NCBI GenBank assembly: GCA_003427395.1 | Contig: BFEA01000106.1 | Span: 623,409 to 659,848 of the forward strand | From: Chara braunii | Taxonomy: Eukaryota; Streptophyta; Charophyceae; Charales; Characeae | Reading direction: 5' to 3' | Length of the DNA stretch: 36,440 nucleotides | Notes under the pieces: model-generated | Database searches by the model: none | Seen by the model: only the letters and a program-made list of their open reading frames with translations | What the model was told of the DNA's origin: nothing | Program-made: the position numbers and the translations under genes | Shown: piece after piece, positions 10,702-20,722 of the stretch | How the letters are laid out: the number at the start of each line of letters is the position of its first letter | Numbering within the stretch: the first letter of the stretch is position 1

Positions 10702-11710
10702 TCATTCTACTGACTGTGGCCCTGGATTGGATGGGAACGGATGTGGCGTGAAAGCGGGGGATTGTCGAGGAAGATGGCGGTGGTTGCGGTATGGACGAGA
10801 CTTTTGCGGCTGAAGAGGGAGCCCATTTCTGCGACAGAAGGTTCTTCAGGAAGATCGACTGCAACAGTTTGTTCTTCGGGAGCTTGTCATTTATCTTGCC
10901 CAGAAATCCTGCATCCCCAACATTTTGGACTCGAAGTTGCTGGAGGGATTCCACGTCTTCCTCTATAAACAGATCTAGTGGAATCATCTGCATTCCTTCT
11001 AGGAGGAGGCTCTTCATCTTGCAAGGGGATATGAATGCCTCCAACAAAGGGGCGAACACTTTACATGTTTGAGTGTCATGTTCCGGATAGAACCGGGGGA
11101 GGGCCATATCCGGTACCATTCTGAGTGGGAATCGGTCTGCGAATATTTGTTTGGCGCCCGTTAGAATGACCCGTTGAGTGACTGGTTCCTCCGTTGGGAT
11201 GGATAAGAAGTTGATTTTAGCGTTCTTCGGTTGCCATGCAATCACGTTAATTGCCCCATTCACAATCGTGCATACTAAGGGCATAAACCATCTTTCTATC
11301 GTACCTGTCTGATTCTTAGTTGCTGCCAGGGCCCTACGGCTCCTTGACGTTTTCACACCTGGGTGCGGGAGAACGACTCCTATGTCTGACCGGCCTGATT
11401 TTGCTGATGTGGAAGAGTCCTCTTGACTATGTGCGGGTCTTTGTGAGTTCACACTCGTTGGGATGGCTGAGCTCGGTCTAGCTTCTATGAGCAGAGGGTG
11501 AGAGGTCGAGGAGTCAGGCCGAACGGTTTTTCGTGCCTTTAACGGAAATTGTCCTTTTGTGCTTCGACCTTGTGACTCCACTGTTGAGGTGGCCGCAACT
11601 TCCTTCAGGGAGGGTCGGTCCATCTGAAATCCCTCGTGCAGATGTACAACCCCTGCCCTGGTGGGGATTGGTCTAGTAGGCTGGATTATCATTGGTCCGT
11701 CTATCCCCAA
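10694..11710 (-). CDS. LINE ORF1, C-terminal part (copy B)
   Basis: An open stretch of 338 codons that continues the ORF1 reading after lesions between 11710 and 12023. It matches 6044-6929 in copy A. A Ser/Thr/Pro-rich stretch is followed by a more ordered region (IVNGAINVIAWQPK, PLDLFIEEDVESL). Its TAA (10694-10696) overlaps the ORF2 ATG by eight bases (ATGGATAA), suggesting that ORF2 is translated by termination-reinitiation. The annotated Met at 11710 is probably not the true start; in an intact element this would be one protein with the 13069 start. Confidence 0.65.
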   Translation of the reverse strand: MGIDGPMIIQPTRPIPTRAGVVHLHEGFQMDRPSLKEVAATSTVESQGRSTKGQFPLKARKTVRPDSSTSHPLLIEARPSSAIPTSVNSQRPAHSQEDSSTSAKSGRSDIGVVLPHPGVKTSRSRRALAATKNQTGTIERWFMPLVCTIVNGAINVIAWQPKNAKINFLSIPTEEPVTQRVILTGAKQIFADRFPLRMVPDMALPRFYPEHDTQTCKVFAPLLEAFISPCKMKSLLLEGMQMIPLDLFIEEDVESLQQLRVQNVGDAGFLGKINDKLPKNKLLQSIFLKNLLSQKWAPSSAAKVSSIPQPPPSSSTIPRFHATSVPIQSRATVSRMNG

Positions 11711-12022
11711 GGGGGGGGGGATTCATTTGAGAGCGATGCGGCTGCTTGCAGCAAGTGTTGCATGGTCGGGGCGAACAGGTAGCTGTGGAAGGGAGGGCGA
11801 AAATCCCTTCGTATGTTTGGTTGGCGATCCATCCCAATTCCCCAATTTTGGGTCGTATGGGTTCAGTGCCTAGTCTAGACCTGGGGAAAAGATTGGGTTG
11901 GGTACCGATCTCAACTCATTCCTACTGCCTATTCCATTACCAAACCCATCTCCGATGCCATGACTGTTTCCACCCCCCCCTCGCTCGTAGAGCGGATGAG
12001 GGGGGCGGGGAGGGGAGCCACC

Positions 12023-13069
12023 TCAGCTGCGCATTTCTGAGCTGCTCGAAACTTCATGTGAGAGCGGACCCTTGTACTTGGTTTTCCCCCTGCGTCTTAC
12101 TAAGGTGGAGCCTGTTGCCGAGTTGGAGCTTGATGCCATGGAGGATCTGTCCTCCTCGTCATTCAAGGGGGCGGAGGTTTTCCTCCAACCAAATTTGCCT
12201 CGTCTTCTGTTAGGATTGCTCTTCTTTCGAATGCATTCATCCTCCGAGTGAAAGTACCATTTGCAGTGGTTGCAGTATGGGGTGACAACATTGGTCAGTC
12301 TGACCTCTACCATTCCCCCCTTGACCAACCTGACCCAGAGCCTGTCCACAAATCTCGCTTTATATTCCGGATCCAATTCACAGTGGATGTTGAGGAGTCT
12401 GGGATTCGATGAGAAGCGATCGGGAGAGTCCATTTTGATGACAGGGCCAATTACCTTTTTTAAAGCAGAGCGGAGGTATATGTACGCGCTGAGGGGAACT
12501 TGAACTGCCAGAACCCAAAAAGTGTTCTCCAGTTTGTTCTTTCGGAATTCTTGCCATTCAGCCATTGGCATCCATGCTTTGGTCTCAAAGACGTTGCGTT
12601 TTTTCTTTAGCACTGCTTCCCCCATTCCCTCATTAATCATCCATTCAGCCACTTCTCTGTTCCTAGCCACATATGAGATTCCATTCGGCCCCTCGAACTT
12701 GATTTTGCCCTTCCCTACCGGATGTTCGAAGATGCCTTCTTTATTCCAACCATTCTCGTACGCGGGAACTATGTCTTCTCTAACTTTCATAGGGAGATTT
12801 CTAGCTTCATCCCTGAAAATAATGACTATCGTTCTCTCTTTCAACCATCTCACTTTGATTTCATCGAAGCGGTCGTCAACTGTTACGATCGCTTCCGCCC
12901 CTTCGATCTCCACTTCTTTGAGAGGGGTGTCCCTAGGACACAAGCCGTCATCGTAGCACATTGTTAACAGTAGCCGGGCTCTCTCCTCATACCCATCCTC
13001 CTGCTCTTCTCTACCCAGTTCCTCATCACCCTCAACCATGACCGATTTTACTTCTTTTGGGGCTGCCAT
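12023..13069 (-). CDS. LINE ORF1 protein, N-terminal part with zinc knuckle (copy B)
   Basis: The start is taken at MAAPKEVKSV (13069) because the same Met is conserved in copy A; an upstream in-frame Met at 13162 also exists. An acidic N-terminus is followed by a region like the DUF4283-type domain of plant LINE ORF1 proteins, then a basic segment, then a CCHC knuckle CNHCKWYFHSEDEC (about 12232-12285), which binds nucleic acid. ORF1 proteins coat the LINE RNA in the particle that returns to the nucleus. The frame ends at a TGA directly after SSSEMRS; copy A has a sense codon there (AGCAGG), so this end is a mutation and the intact protein would continue to about 10694. Confidence 0.75.
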   Translation of the reverse strand: MAAPKEVKSVMVEGDEELGREEQEDGYEERARLLLTMCYDDGLCPRDTPLKEVEIEGAEAIVTVDDRFDEIKVRWLKERTIVIIFRDEARNLPMKVREDIVPAYENGWNKEGIFEHPVGKGKIKFEGPNGISYVARNREVAEWMINEGMGEAVLKKKRNVFETKAWMPMAEWQEFRKNKLENTFWVLAVQVPLSAYIYLRSALKKVIGPVIKMDSPDRFSSNPRLLNIHCELDPEYKARFVDRLWVRLVKGGMVEVRLTNVVTPYCNHCKWYFHSEDECIRKKSNPNRRRGKFGWRKTSAPLNDEEDRSSMASSSNSATGSTLVRRRGKTKYKGPLSHEVSSSSEMRS

Positions 13070-14040
13070 GTTCAATAATTGGTGACGTGGGTTGGCGTGT
13101 GTGAGAATACAATGGTCTGATGTGGGGGAGTTTTGGCCGGTAACGTGTACTGGGGCAAGCATTGACCGATTACTGTCGGAAACAATTGTAGGTGGGAGGC
13201 CACTCTACGAATTAGCATCCTACTGTTCGTAGATAGCACGTCACCTTAAACTCGGGCGTGGGGGCCGTGTTGCGCTCCGCGGGCGCACCCTCCCAGAGTA
13301 TTAACTCGGGGAGGAGGCATTCCCTTAGTGAGTGACGCTGGTATTTTTGATGAGGTTTTTGAGAGTCGGTACCGACCACGGGCGCGAAATATACCGTGGA
13401 CGAAGCCTAAGGGGGCGACTAGAGTTAAACTGCTTATCCGTAGCTCCTACGACCTAACTCTTCATCCATTAATTGAGTAGCGAACCATGTTACCTTTGTC
13501 CGTCCGTGTCTAAGAGAGCTCATGAGAAAGCGAGCGACTAGCAAAATTAAGGTAACTACTGCCAGATACACGAACCTTGTATCTGAGTCCCAAAATCGAC
13601 CTACTGATAAGCAGGGTGGTAATTATGGTGGAAAGATGAGTTACCATGACTGCGATCCTTGAGCGTAGCTTCGCAGAAGGGGAAATACGAGGTGGGAAAC
13701 TGCTTGTAACAGCACTTGACGTCGAGGTTCCGCTCTGTCGTCGCCTTGAAACTCAACAACACCTATAGATTCATCGCCGTGTAAATTCATCGTCGTGTAA
13801 ATTCATCGCCGTGCAGAGAGGTGGGTGCACGAAAAGAATCCTCCGGTGTAGTGAGCGGGGACAGGCGTGGGGATCACGCCGCCATGGCCGGGGCCATGGT
13901 TCGTCACCTTCACCGCGATAACTCTCGCTGCGGTAGCGAGGGGACCGCTTACCGGGTCAGCTGAACCTGCGAAGCGCTGGGTTCGGTCGACGGTGCAAGC
14001 CACGAGCGGAACTACCGGCGCCGTTGGCGGCGCACCCCTC
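13070..14040 (-). other. LINE copy B 5' untranslated leader
   Basis: Leader upstream of ORF1 on the minus strand, matching 3184-4138. Short local differences from copy A include a small repeated segment near 13770-13810 (AATTCATCGCCGTG). Confidence 0.6.
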
Positions 14041-14224
14041 CTACGTTTTCAGATATGGAAACAAACCAGTAGGAGGACTTGTAGTCCAGCGTCCTTTTCC
14101 AGTGGGCCCACAAGCTCTTTTCCCGTTGCTCTGGCCTCCCCCGAGCCCCGAGATTTCCTTGTTGTGACAAGTTTGTTTTGCTGCAAGGCTGGGGCCATGT
14201 ACTGGTGGTTTAACAAGCAGTCTC

Positions 14225-14510
14225 TGATGATGTTCATAGGGGGAGGGGTAAGGCACAGTGACTGGCCACTCAGATGATGCTCAGTCCCTCTGCTACCGGC
14301 TGTCCCCTGGCCGGTGTCCCCCATTGGGGTCACCTGCTGTTCGCTGAAGCCATGGGCAACAGTGCCTATCACTCGCTGCGCCCACTTCCGAGGTCCTCAG
14401 CGATCAGCAGGGACTCGGGGTTTGCATTGCTTGTCACGTACTCCTTTCTAACTGCTATGTATGAAGGTTCACACAATCCGTCAATATAGAGGTAAAATAA
14501 AATAAAACAA
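14225..14510 (+). repeat. SINE-like segment at the LINE 5' end
   Basis: Bases 14233-14335 closely match the body of the SINE at 2573-2685: a 17-base identity beginning GTTCATAGGGGG, GGCACAGTGACTGGCC, and GCTACCGGCTG followed by CCCCTGGCCGGT. The following sequence ends A-rich (TAAAATAAAATAAAAC, about 14490-14508). The segment is antisense to the LINE and also present in copy A (2885-3010), so it was part of the family before both copies arose, or the two element types share a module. Confidence 0.55.
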
Positions 14511-15200
14511 AAAGACCACTCAAACCCACGAATCTGAGATCTAGACTGAGATGTGTGTAGAGGTCATCACATAGAGTCTCGGGTTTTTAGGTATGAATCA
14601 TGAAAGACTGAATAAAATATGAGGGTACTTCGCAATGTACAAACAATAGATAAAGATTGATGAGATGACAGAGTTGCGGAGGCATTCACAAAATTTTCCA
14701 TTGGTAGAAACAAACTTGCAGTTTTTTTCCTTTTTTTTTGTTTTATATTATGCGATATGTCTCTTTGTAGCTGCGCACACATCTCAGTTGTCCATGGCTC
14801 CTCATACACATATGAACCGCCCTGACCCTCGAGTTTCAATCTGCCCAAGGTAGTGGTGACCCGCCCTGCTCCAATCCCTCTCAGAGAGAACGGGCAGAAA
14901 ACTCTCAATCTACGGATCAGCAATATTCCCTCACCTGCCACTAGCAGCGCTCCCTGCTATGAGTAGCAAATTCCTATTCAACCAATAGGAACTGTCTCTG
15001 CTATCAGCCAATAGGAATCAATTGCTGATTTTCTGATTGTGCACTCCCTGATCCTTCTCCGTTTTATTTATTTTTATTTCATTTACCTCTCTGCGCAGTG
15101 GTGAGACGCAGGTGCACGTCAGTCTGCGTGTGGTCACTTCCCTTTCATGAGTAGGGATTGTCATACGAATCTGGGGCAGAACACCGACCAGATTCACTCA
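14511..15200. other. No gene recognised
   Basis: AT-moderate sequence with a T-run near 14730 and two nearby copies of CCAATAGGAA (about 14979 and 15008). The open frames are short and unrecognised. Confidence 0.4.
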
Positions 15201-15760
15201 CTCTCTATGGTGGTTGTTGCTAATGTCTGAAAAAATGCTCTCCCTTTTCCCTCTTACTCACATACTCACACGCACATGCCCCATCCCACTCTCATTCTCG
15301 CTTGATCACACACGCTGTCGTGAGCTCTCTCGCCCTTCTTCTCTCCTGCAGCCTCATTCCCGCTTCCCAGAGATATTTGAATATACCTGGACGTGGTTGT
15401 CACCAGGTTCGTGCAGTTTGCAAACTACCTTACCTTCCTCGCTCAGTCACTCTCCCTTGCCTGTGTTCTTTCTTTTGCTCACTCTTTCATTCTCCTTCTA
15501 GCTATGTGTACGGTACACGAGCTCTTCCTGCAGTCACCTTGTAACAGACAGCTCTCTCTCTTGGCTGTCCTCCCTCACTCTCTGCATGGTCTATCCCTCT
15601 CTGTGCCTTCTCTTTCTGTTTCCCTCTCTCACATGTATACACACTCAGATTATCATGCGCTTCATTCGCTCTCACCAGTCCATGCTCCTTTGGGCTTGGT
15701 CTTCATTACGGCCACGTTCGTTTGACAGTCCTTTTTCATTTGTGAGTGTGTTCCCGTACA
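15201..15760. repeat. CT-rich low-complexity tract
   Basis: Long pyrimidine-rich sequence (CTCTCTC, CCTTCTT and similar) keeps several overlapping frames open by composition alone. No protein family was recognised. Confidence 0.6.
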
Positions 15761-16430
15761 CGGGCAAGATCAATTGGGTAAATGATTTCGAGTTCTGCAG
15801 ACTTCTCGTTCGCTGTTCTATGATGCCACAGGCCCGATTGACTCACCATAGGCAGTACTGCAGTAACCTCGAGCATGTTTGGTCGTTGAAGCTCCCTAGC
15901 GCGAAGAGACACACACACAAGCGGCCTCCATAGCTGCTGGTTCCCATGGCTTTGATATTGACGTCACCTCCCCTACTGTAATCCCCATGCCAGCAACAAC
16001 ACCTTTAGATAGACCACTGAGCCTAGACACGCTCGCTGTGTTCGCCGTTGTTGCCTGTCCTTCCACTGCCTTCTCTCCGGTCGCCTCAGTCCCGAATCCC
16101 CCCTTTCTGGTCTCTCCTCCATAGTTACATAGTCATGGCCGCACCAGCGAGCGGCGTTCACCCCGGTTGCCCACTCTAGCGAGCCCGGTTCACCCTGGTC
16201 GCTTCCGCTGTCGAATGTCCCAATCACCCCCGTGAATGTCAACGGCCCTGGCTATATCCGGCTCCCTGCGCCAGGCTCAACCTTCGAGGCGGAGAGGTAC
16301 CGACCCTTCCGTGCAAGCACCGTGGCTGCAGGCCCTCCATCCGGTACCCAGGGCCTGGCCCGTAGGTCCCGACAGTAGTGGGGCCAATAACCCTTGTCTT
16401 TGGGCCTCTCAAATTCACGTGTTCATCATC
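15761..16430. other. No gene recognised
   Basis: Mixed-composition sequence with GC-rich patches near 16080-16330. No domain or RNA gene was recognised on either strand. Confidence 0.4.
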
Positions 16431-16499
16431 CTAGGGTCAATACCAGATGAACGATATGAAGTCAGCGGTACCAAACCATTCCTGAACGAGGGTGCCCCG

Positions 16500-17140
16500 T
16501 CCATTCCGTTCCAGCATTAACCCTGAATTTGTCGATGGGGCTACAATAACCTGCACCGTACCAATGCTAGTACCAAGCCAATGTGGGCACCGCACCGTGC
16601 AGCGAATGAACCAAGCCAATGCCGAAGCTGAAAATAGCGCAATGGTCCGCACCACACCGATGCCGAACCATTACCAATGCTGGATTACCAAGACGGAACC
16701 ACGCTGAGTGTCATAGAATGTCGCCACTCCGCAGTAGTACCGAACCTGAACAAACCACCTTAATATGACGTCGTACCTGCCCCAACTGAATACCGTAGAG
16801 CATAGCCATACCGGGGTAACACCGAGCCCGTCCCCGAACCTGAAATAAATCGCTGTGATGATACCGACCCTGAAATAAATCGCCGTACCAGTCCCGAACT
16901 TGTCAACAAATCATGCCGATGTGTCCGAACCTAAGTAGGCTGATGTACGGGTCCCGAGCCTGGAAATAGACCACCATACTCATTCCGAACCTGAAAATAA
17001 TTCCGCGGCAGCGGCCACAGCCTTGAAAATAAGTCACCGTAGTGAAACAACTGTCGCCGGCCCCATACCGAACCAGAAGTCCGTCAGATACCATAGGATT
17101 CCACCACTCTACATCATACCGAACCTCTCAGATTCATGTA
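16500..17140. repeat. Degenerate minisatellite, about 30-bp unit
   Basis: The phrase CGAACCTGAAATAAATCGC and its variants recurs. From 16835 the units measure about 30, 30, 31, 29, 31 and 31 bases, each starting CGA(A/C/G)CCTG or a variant. More degraded versions with ACCGAACC or CAAGCCAATG extend left to about 16500 and right to about 17130. There are no conserved spacers of the CRISPR type. Confidence 0.7.
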
Positions 17141-18020
17141 CTCGTACCAAGCCAAAAACCATACATATTGTCGGTCCGAAGTAGCACCACCCCATGCTGT
17201 CCATGCGACTCCCGCTCTCAGTACATCCCAACTGCGGTAAAGTTAGTAATCAAGCAACCCAGGGAAAGCGACGCAGGGAATCTCGATCATCGGTAGTAGC
17301 GAAAACTGTTAGCATCCAGAGAAAATGATCAATCCGGGATTAGAGCTGATGGCGGGTAATCGAGGCGAAATTAGGCCAATCTCACAATAGTCATGGGTTC
17401 CCGTCCCTTTCATCGTTTTTAATCATTCTTCGTTTTCCTTAATTCTATTGTCTGAAATAGTAAATTAACCGTAAATTCCCCAAAATTAAAATTTGAGAAA
17501 GTTTAAATAAATGGCCGAATTCCTTTTGTTTATTTTTTCTTTTATCATTTTTAATCATTTTTCTATGCTTTCGATTTCATCGCTGGGAACATAAAATAAC
17601 AGGGGTATTCCCCTAAAATTAAATGTCATGAATAATAAAGAAATTAAGGGATATTATGTTTTTCTCTTCTCCCCTACTGGTCTTAATCCCTTTTCCCCAT
17701 CTTTAATTATGGTACTAAAATAGACAAAAATTCGAGGCCCCATCTCGGCCCCGGTCGTATGCTGCAAAAACGTTGAGGCGAGGTCAGTTTCTGCGATGCC
17801 TCTCCGCGGCAGGCCAATTCGGGTCTACGCCTCAGAACGGCCGGATATGACGGTCCCTAGATGTGCCAAGTGCGGCCACGCATTTCGCTATCTTTGAGGG
17901 TTACTCGTAAGGTTCAGTGCGCCTTAAATCAAGGGTGCCCTGAGCTCCCCTAACTTCTGCTGCCTGGTCTTACCAGAGTACTGTCAAAACACGGACTTGT
18001 CCCTGAGCCTAAGCCCCAAA
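17141..18020. other. Non-coding sequence left of the gap
   Basis: AT-rich between 17400 and 17720, then GC-rich. A 33-codon frame at 17796-17897 ends with CAKCGHAF, a CxxC pair that looks like half a zinc ribbon, but it is too short to call a gene. Confidence 0.4.
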
Positions 18021-18611
18021 NNNNNNNNNNNNNNNNNNNNNNNNNNNNNNNNNNNNNNNNNNNNNNNNNNNNNNNNNNNNNNNNNNNNNNNNNNNNNNNN
18101 NNNNNNNNNNNNNNNNNNNNNNNNNNNNNNNNNNNNNNNNNNNNNNNNNNNNNNNNNNNNNNNNNNNNNNNNNNNNNNNNNNNNNNNNNNNNNNNNNNNN
18201 NNNNNNNNNNNNNNNNNNNNNNNNNNNNNNNNNNNNNNNNNNNNNNNNNNNNNNNNNNNNNNNNNNNNNNNNNNNNNNNNNNNNNNNNNNNNNNNNNNNN
18301 NNNNNNNNNNNNNNNNNNNNNNNNNNNNNNNNNNNNNNNNNNNNNNNNNNNNNNNNNNNNNNNNNNNNNNNNNNNNNNNNNNNNNNNNNNNNNNNNNNNN
18401 NNNNNNNNNNNNNNNNNNNNNNNNNNNNNNNNNNNNNNNNNNNNNNNNNNNNNNNNNNNNNNNNNNNNNNNNNNNNNNNNNNNNNNNNNNNNNNNNNNNN
18501 NNNNNNNNNNNNNNNNNNNNNNNNNNNNNNNNNNNNNNNNNNNNNNNNNNNNNNNNNNNNNNNNNNNNNNNNNNNNNNNNNNNNNNNNNNNNNNNNNNNN
18601 NNNNNNNNNNN
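18021..18611. other. Assembly gap (591 N)
   Basis: A run of unknown bases follows AAGCCCCAAA and is followed by 13 A. Frames that cross it are meaningless. Confidence 0.99.
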
Positions 18612-18669
18612 AAAAAAAAAAAAACCGGTCAAACCGAGGCCCTCCAACTAGCGGCCAACGCGGAGGGCC

Positions 18670-18771
18670 GGGGGCAAGGTCCCACTTGCACGGATTAAGA
18701 GATTCTGGGCCTTGATCTTTGCAATCTACGGTCAATGTCGCTTAATCCGTGTAAGTGGGACCTGCCCCTGA
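18670..18771. repeat. Inverted repeat with 23-bp core arms
   Basis: Arms 18677-18699 and 18741-18763 (AGGTCCCACTTGCACGG... and its inverse) match at 22 of 23 bases. With one indel the pairing extends into GGGGCA / TGCCCC, giving arms of about 33 bp around a 41-base spacer. It may be a very small MITE or a transcribed hairpin. Confidence 0.65.
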
Positions 18772-18836
18772 ACAGGGCAAATGCGAACATCAACAGTCTC
18801 TGCTCAACGGCATATCTCGGTGGCGGCGCGGTAGGA

Positions 18837-18860
18837 TTTTTTTTTTTTTTTTTTTTTTTT
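18837..18860. repeat. Poly(T) tract
   Basis: Twenty-four consecutive T. The A-run at 18612-18624 and this T-run bracket the inverted repeat. Confidence 0.9.
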
Positions 18861-18873
18861 GGGGAGCCGGAGG

Positions 18874-19227
18874 GTTTTCACGCATCGAATTGGCGAAATT
18901 CGGCGTGAAAATGAAAAATTTCGGGTGAACCAGTGCGCCTATCCACATCGGAATCACGGACCGATTCCCTACGGACTGATTCCCTTCGCAAACTCTGCAA
19001 GAGGCCGGGCCTCACTGGCGCGTGCTTTTTTCATCTCTCTGCCCGTCGATCTCCATAATCTACGGCCTCACATGAAGAAAGGCGCACCAGGCTCGCTCTG
19101 CCGGAGGGCAGAACGTTCGCTGGTTCGTGAAATCGGGTGCAGATAGGCGGGAGGACCAGTTCGCTTGTTCGTGAATTCGGGCGCAGATAGGCGGGAGAAT
19201 GAGTAGTTGCCAAAATTTGGCGTGAAA
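18874..19227 (+). promoter_or_regulatory. Histone H4 upstream region with E2F-like sites
   Basis: Several close matches to the E2F consensus TTTSSCGSGAAA: TTCGGCGTGAAA at 18899-18910, TTTGGCGTGAAA at 19216-19227, ATTGGCGAAATT at 18889-18900, and an inverse GCGTGAAAA at 18874-18882. E2F drives S-phase genes, which fits a replication-dependent histone. No convincing TATA box was found between 19270 and the start codon. Factor binding is inferred, not shown. Confidence 0.5.
19123..19197. repeat. Duplicated 31-bp upstream unit
   Basis: 19123-19153 and 19167-19197 match at 29 of 31 bases (GTTCGTGAA.TCGGG.GCAG onward), with period 44. It may be a duplicated promoter element. Confidence 0.8.
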
Positions 19228-19354
19228 ATTTTGAAGCGCCCGCGCTCCTGGGACGCGACCGCAAATTTGACCGTTCTTGCTTCTAGAGCCGGCCTGACTT
19301 GTTGGGCGGCCCCGGACTGGTTGTGCAGAGTACAAGTAGGGCTTCATCATCTAA

Positions 19355-19786
<432 letters not shown>

Positions 19787-19860
19787 GTCTCCGCTATCTG
19801 CTGGCGGTGTACGTGATCGCCATTGCCGCCGCTTGTACAGTGGCGTCAATACATTATATT

Positions 19861-19876
19861 GGTGTTTTTTAACACC
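19861..19876 (+). terminator. Histone mRNA 3' stem-loop
   Basis: GGTGTT TTTT AACACC gives a perfect 6-bp stem with a four-base T loop, 74 bases after the H4 stop. This is the exact geometry of the 3' processing stem-loop of replication-dependent histone mRNAs in animals and chlorophyte algae, bound by SLBP. Land-plant histone mRNAs are polyadenylated and lack it. A purine-rich downstream element was not evident, so use as a processing signal is inferred. Confidence 0.7.
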
Positions 19877-20670
19877 TCCTTCTTATCTGGACGTTTGTCT
19901 TCTCGATCTGTGCATGTTCGCCCTCGCGTCCGTCGGTTCCAGGCGTCTTGCATACGTGATTTTTAGTGGATGATTATTTTTCTGTGCTACACGATGGTTA
20001 TGTTGACGATTGGCTTCAGGAACATCATGCGTGTGTTTGTGATGGCGTGGTGATGCACCTGGTACAATCCTGCGATGAGCAGTGTACAGCAGATTGCATA
20101 CGTCAAAGGCCAGGGACAGACCGCCGAGCGGGACGGATAAATGACGCCGAATATCGAGAAGAAGCAGCGGGAGAAGACGTGATGAAACGGAGCAAGTGTA
20201 TTGAAGTATCGATCCATATAGTCGGGAAGGGTTTGAGGGGTGGGGTGTCTAATGCAGGATGGGGAGTCTAGCCTTGCAGAAGAGAGTAAAATTCATGAGA
20301 TTCCTGGTCTTAGTATCATCTGACATTCTACGTGTTCATTTTAGCTTCTAATTTCCACGGGTATGGTGCTTTGTTCACACATCTGTTGTATGTGTGTGCG
20401 TGTGTTCGTGCGCGCGTTTGTGTCTGTGTACTTGTTCACTGATTTAGTGTGTTCGTTTCCTAAGACTGATTCTTTGTCATTGCTCAGGGCGAAATGGCGA
20501 ACATGACTACTACCCACGTACGGGAAATGAAGAAAGATACCGCTGCACGGTAGTTGAATCCCGCACTTGGCATAACGATTTACAGTTATCGAAGATTTGA
20601 GGTGATGTAACGGGAAGTCCAAGCCCTATTTTGAAAGAACCGGTCATTTTGCCGAAGTTGTCTGTCGGTC
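19877..20670. other. Sequence downstream of H4, no gene recognised
   Basis: Contains a GT-rich stretch at about 20388-20440 (TGTGTGTGCGTGTG) and short frames that resemble no family. Confidence 0.4.

Positions 20671-20673
<3 letters not shown>

Positions 20674-20720
<47 letters not shown>
20674..20720. repeat. (GA)n microsatellite
   Basis: About 23 uninterrupted GA units. Confidence 0.95.

Positions 20721-20722
<2 letters not shown>

Larger units (their letters stand above)
7000..14345 (-). mobile_element. LINE copy B, near full length (-)
   Basis: Read on the minus strand this is a two-ORF non-LTR retrotransposon: leader (about 14345-13070), ORF1 (13069-10694), ORF2 with an N-terminal endonuclease and a reverse transcriptase (10701 to about 7252). 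The left boundary is approximate. The L1-like arrangement (APE-type endonuclease, RT, ORF1 with CCHC knuckle) fits LINEs known from green plants. Several stops and frameshifts make ORF2 inactive. The 5' part is mirrored by copy A. Confidence 0.87.

Noticed and set aside
11746-12213. 155-codon plus-strand frame and others opposite LINE ORF1
   Set aside because: Antisense to the clear ORF1 reading and without independent support.
15214-15933. Overlapping frames of 80-115 codons
   Set aside because: Pyrimidine-rich low complexity keeps several frames open; no domain recognised.
16500-17140. CRISPR-like periodic repeat
   Set aside because: The units are contiguous and degenerate, with no constant repeat and unique spacers, in a eukaryotic context.
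17796-17897. Short frame ending in CAKCGHAF, zinc-ribbon-like
   Set aside because: 33 codons, one CxxC only, no continuation; likely chance.
17950-18735. Long open frames across the N gap
   Set aside because: They consist mostly of unknown bases.
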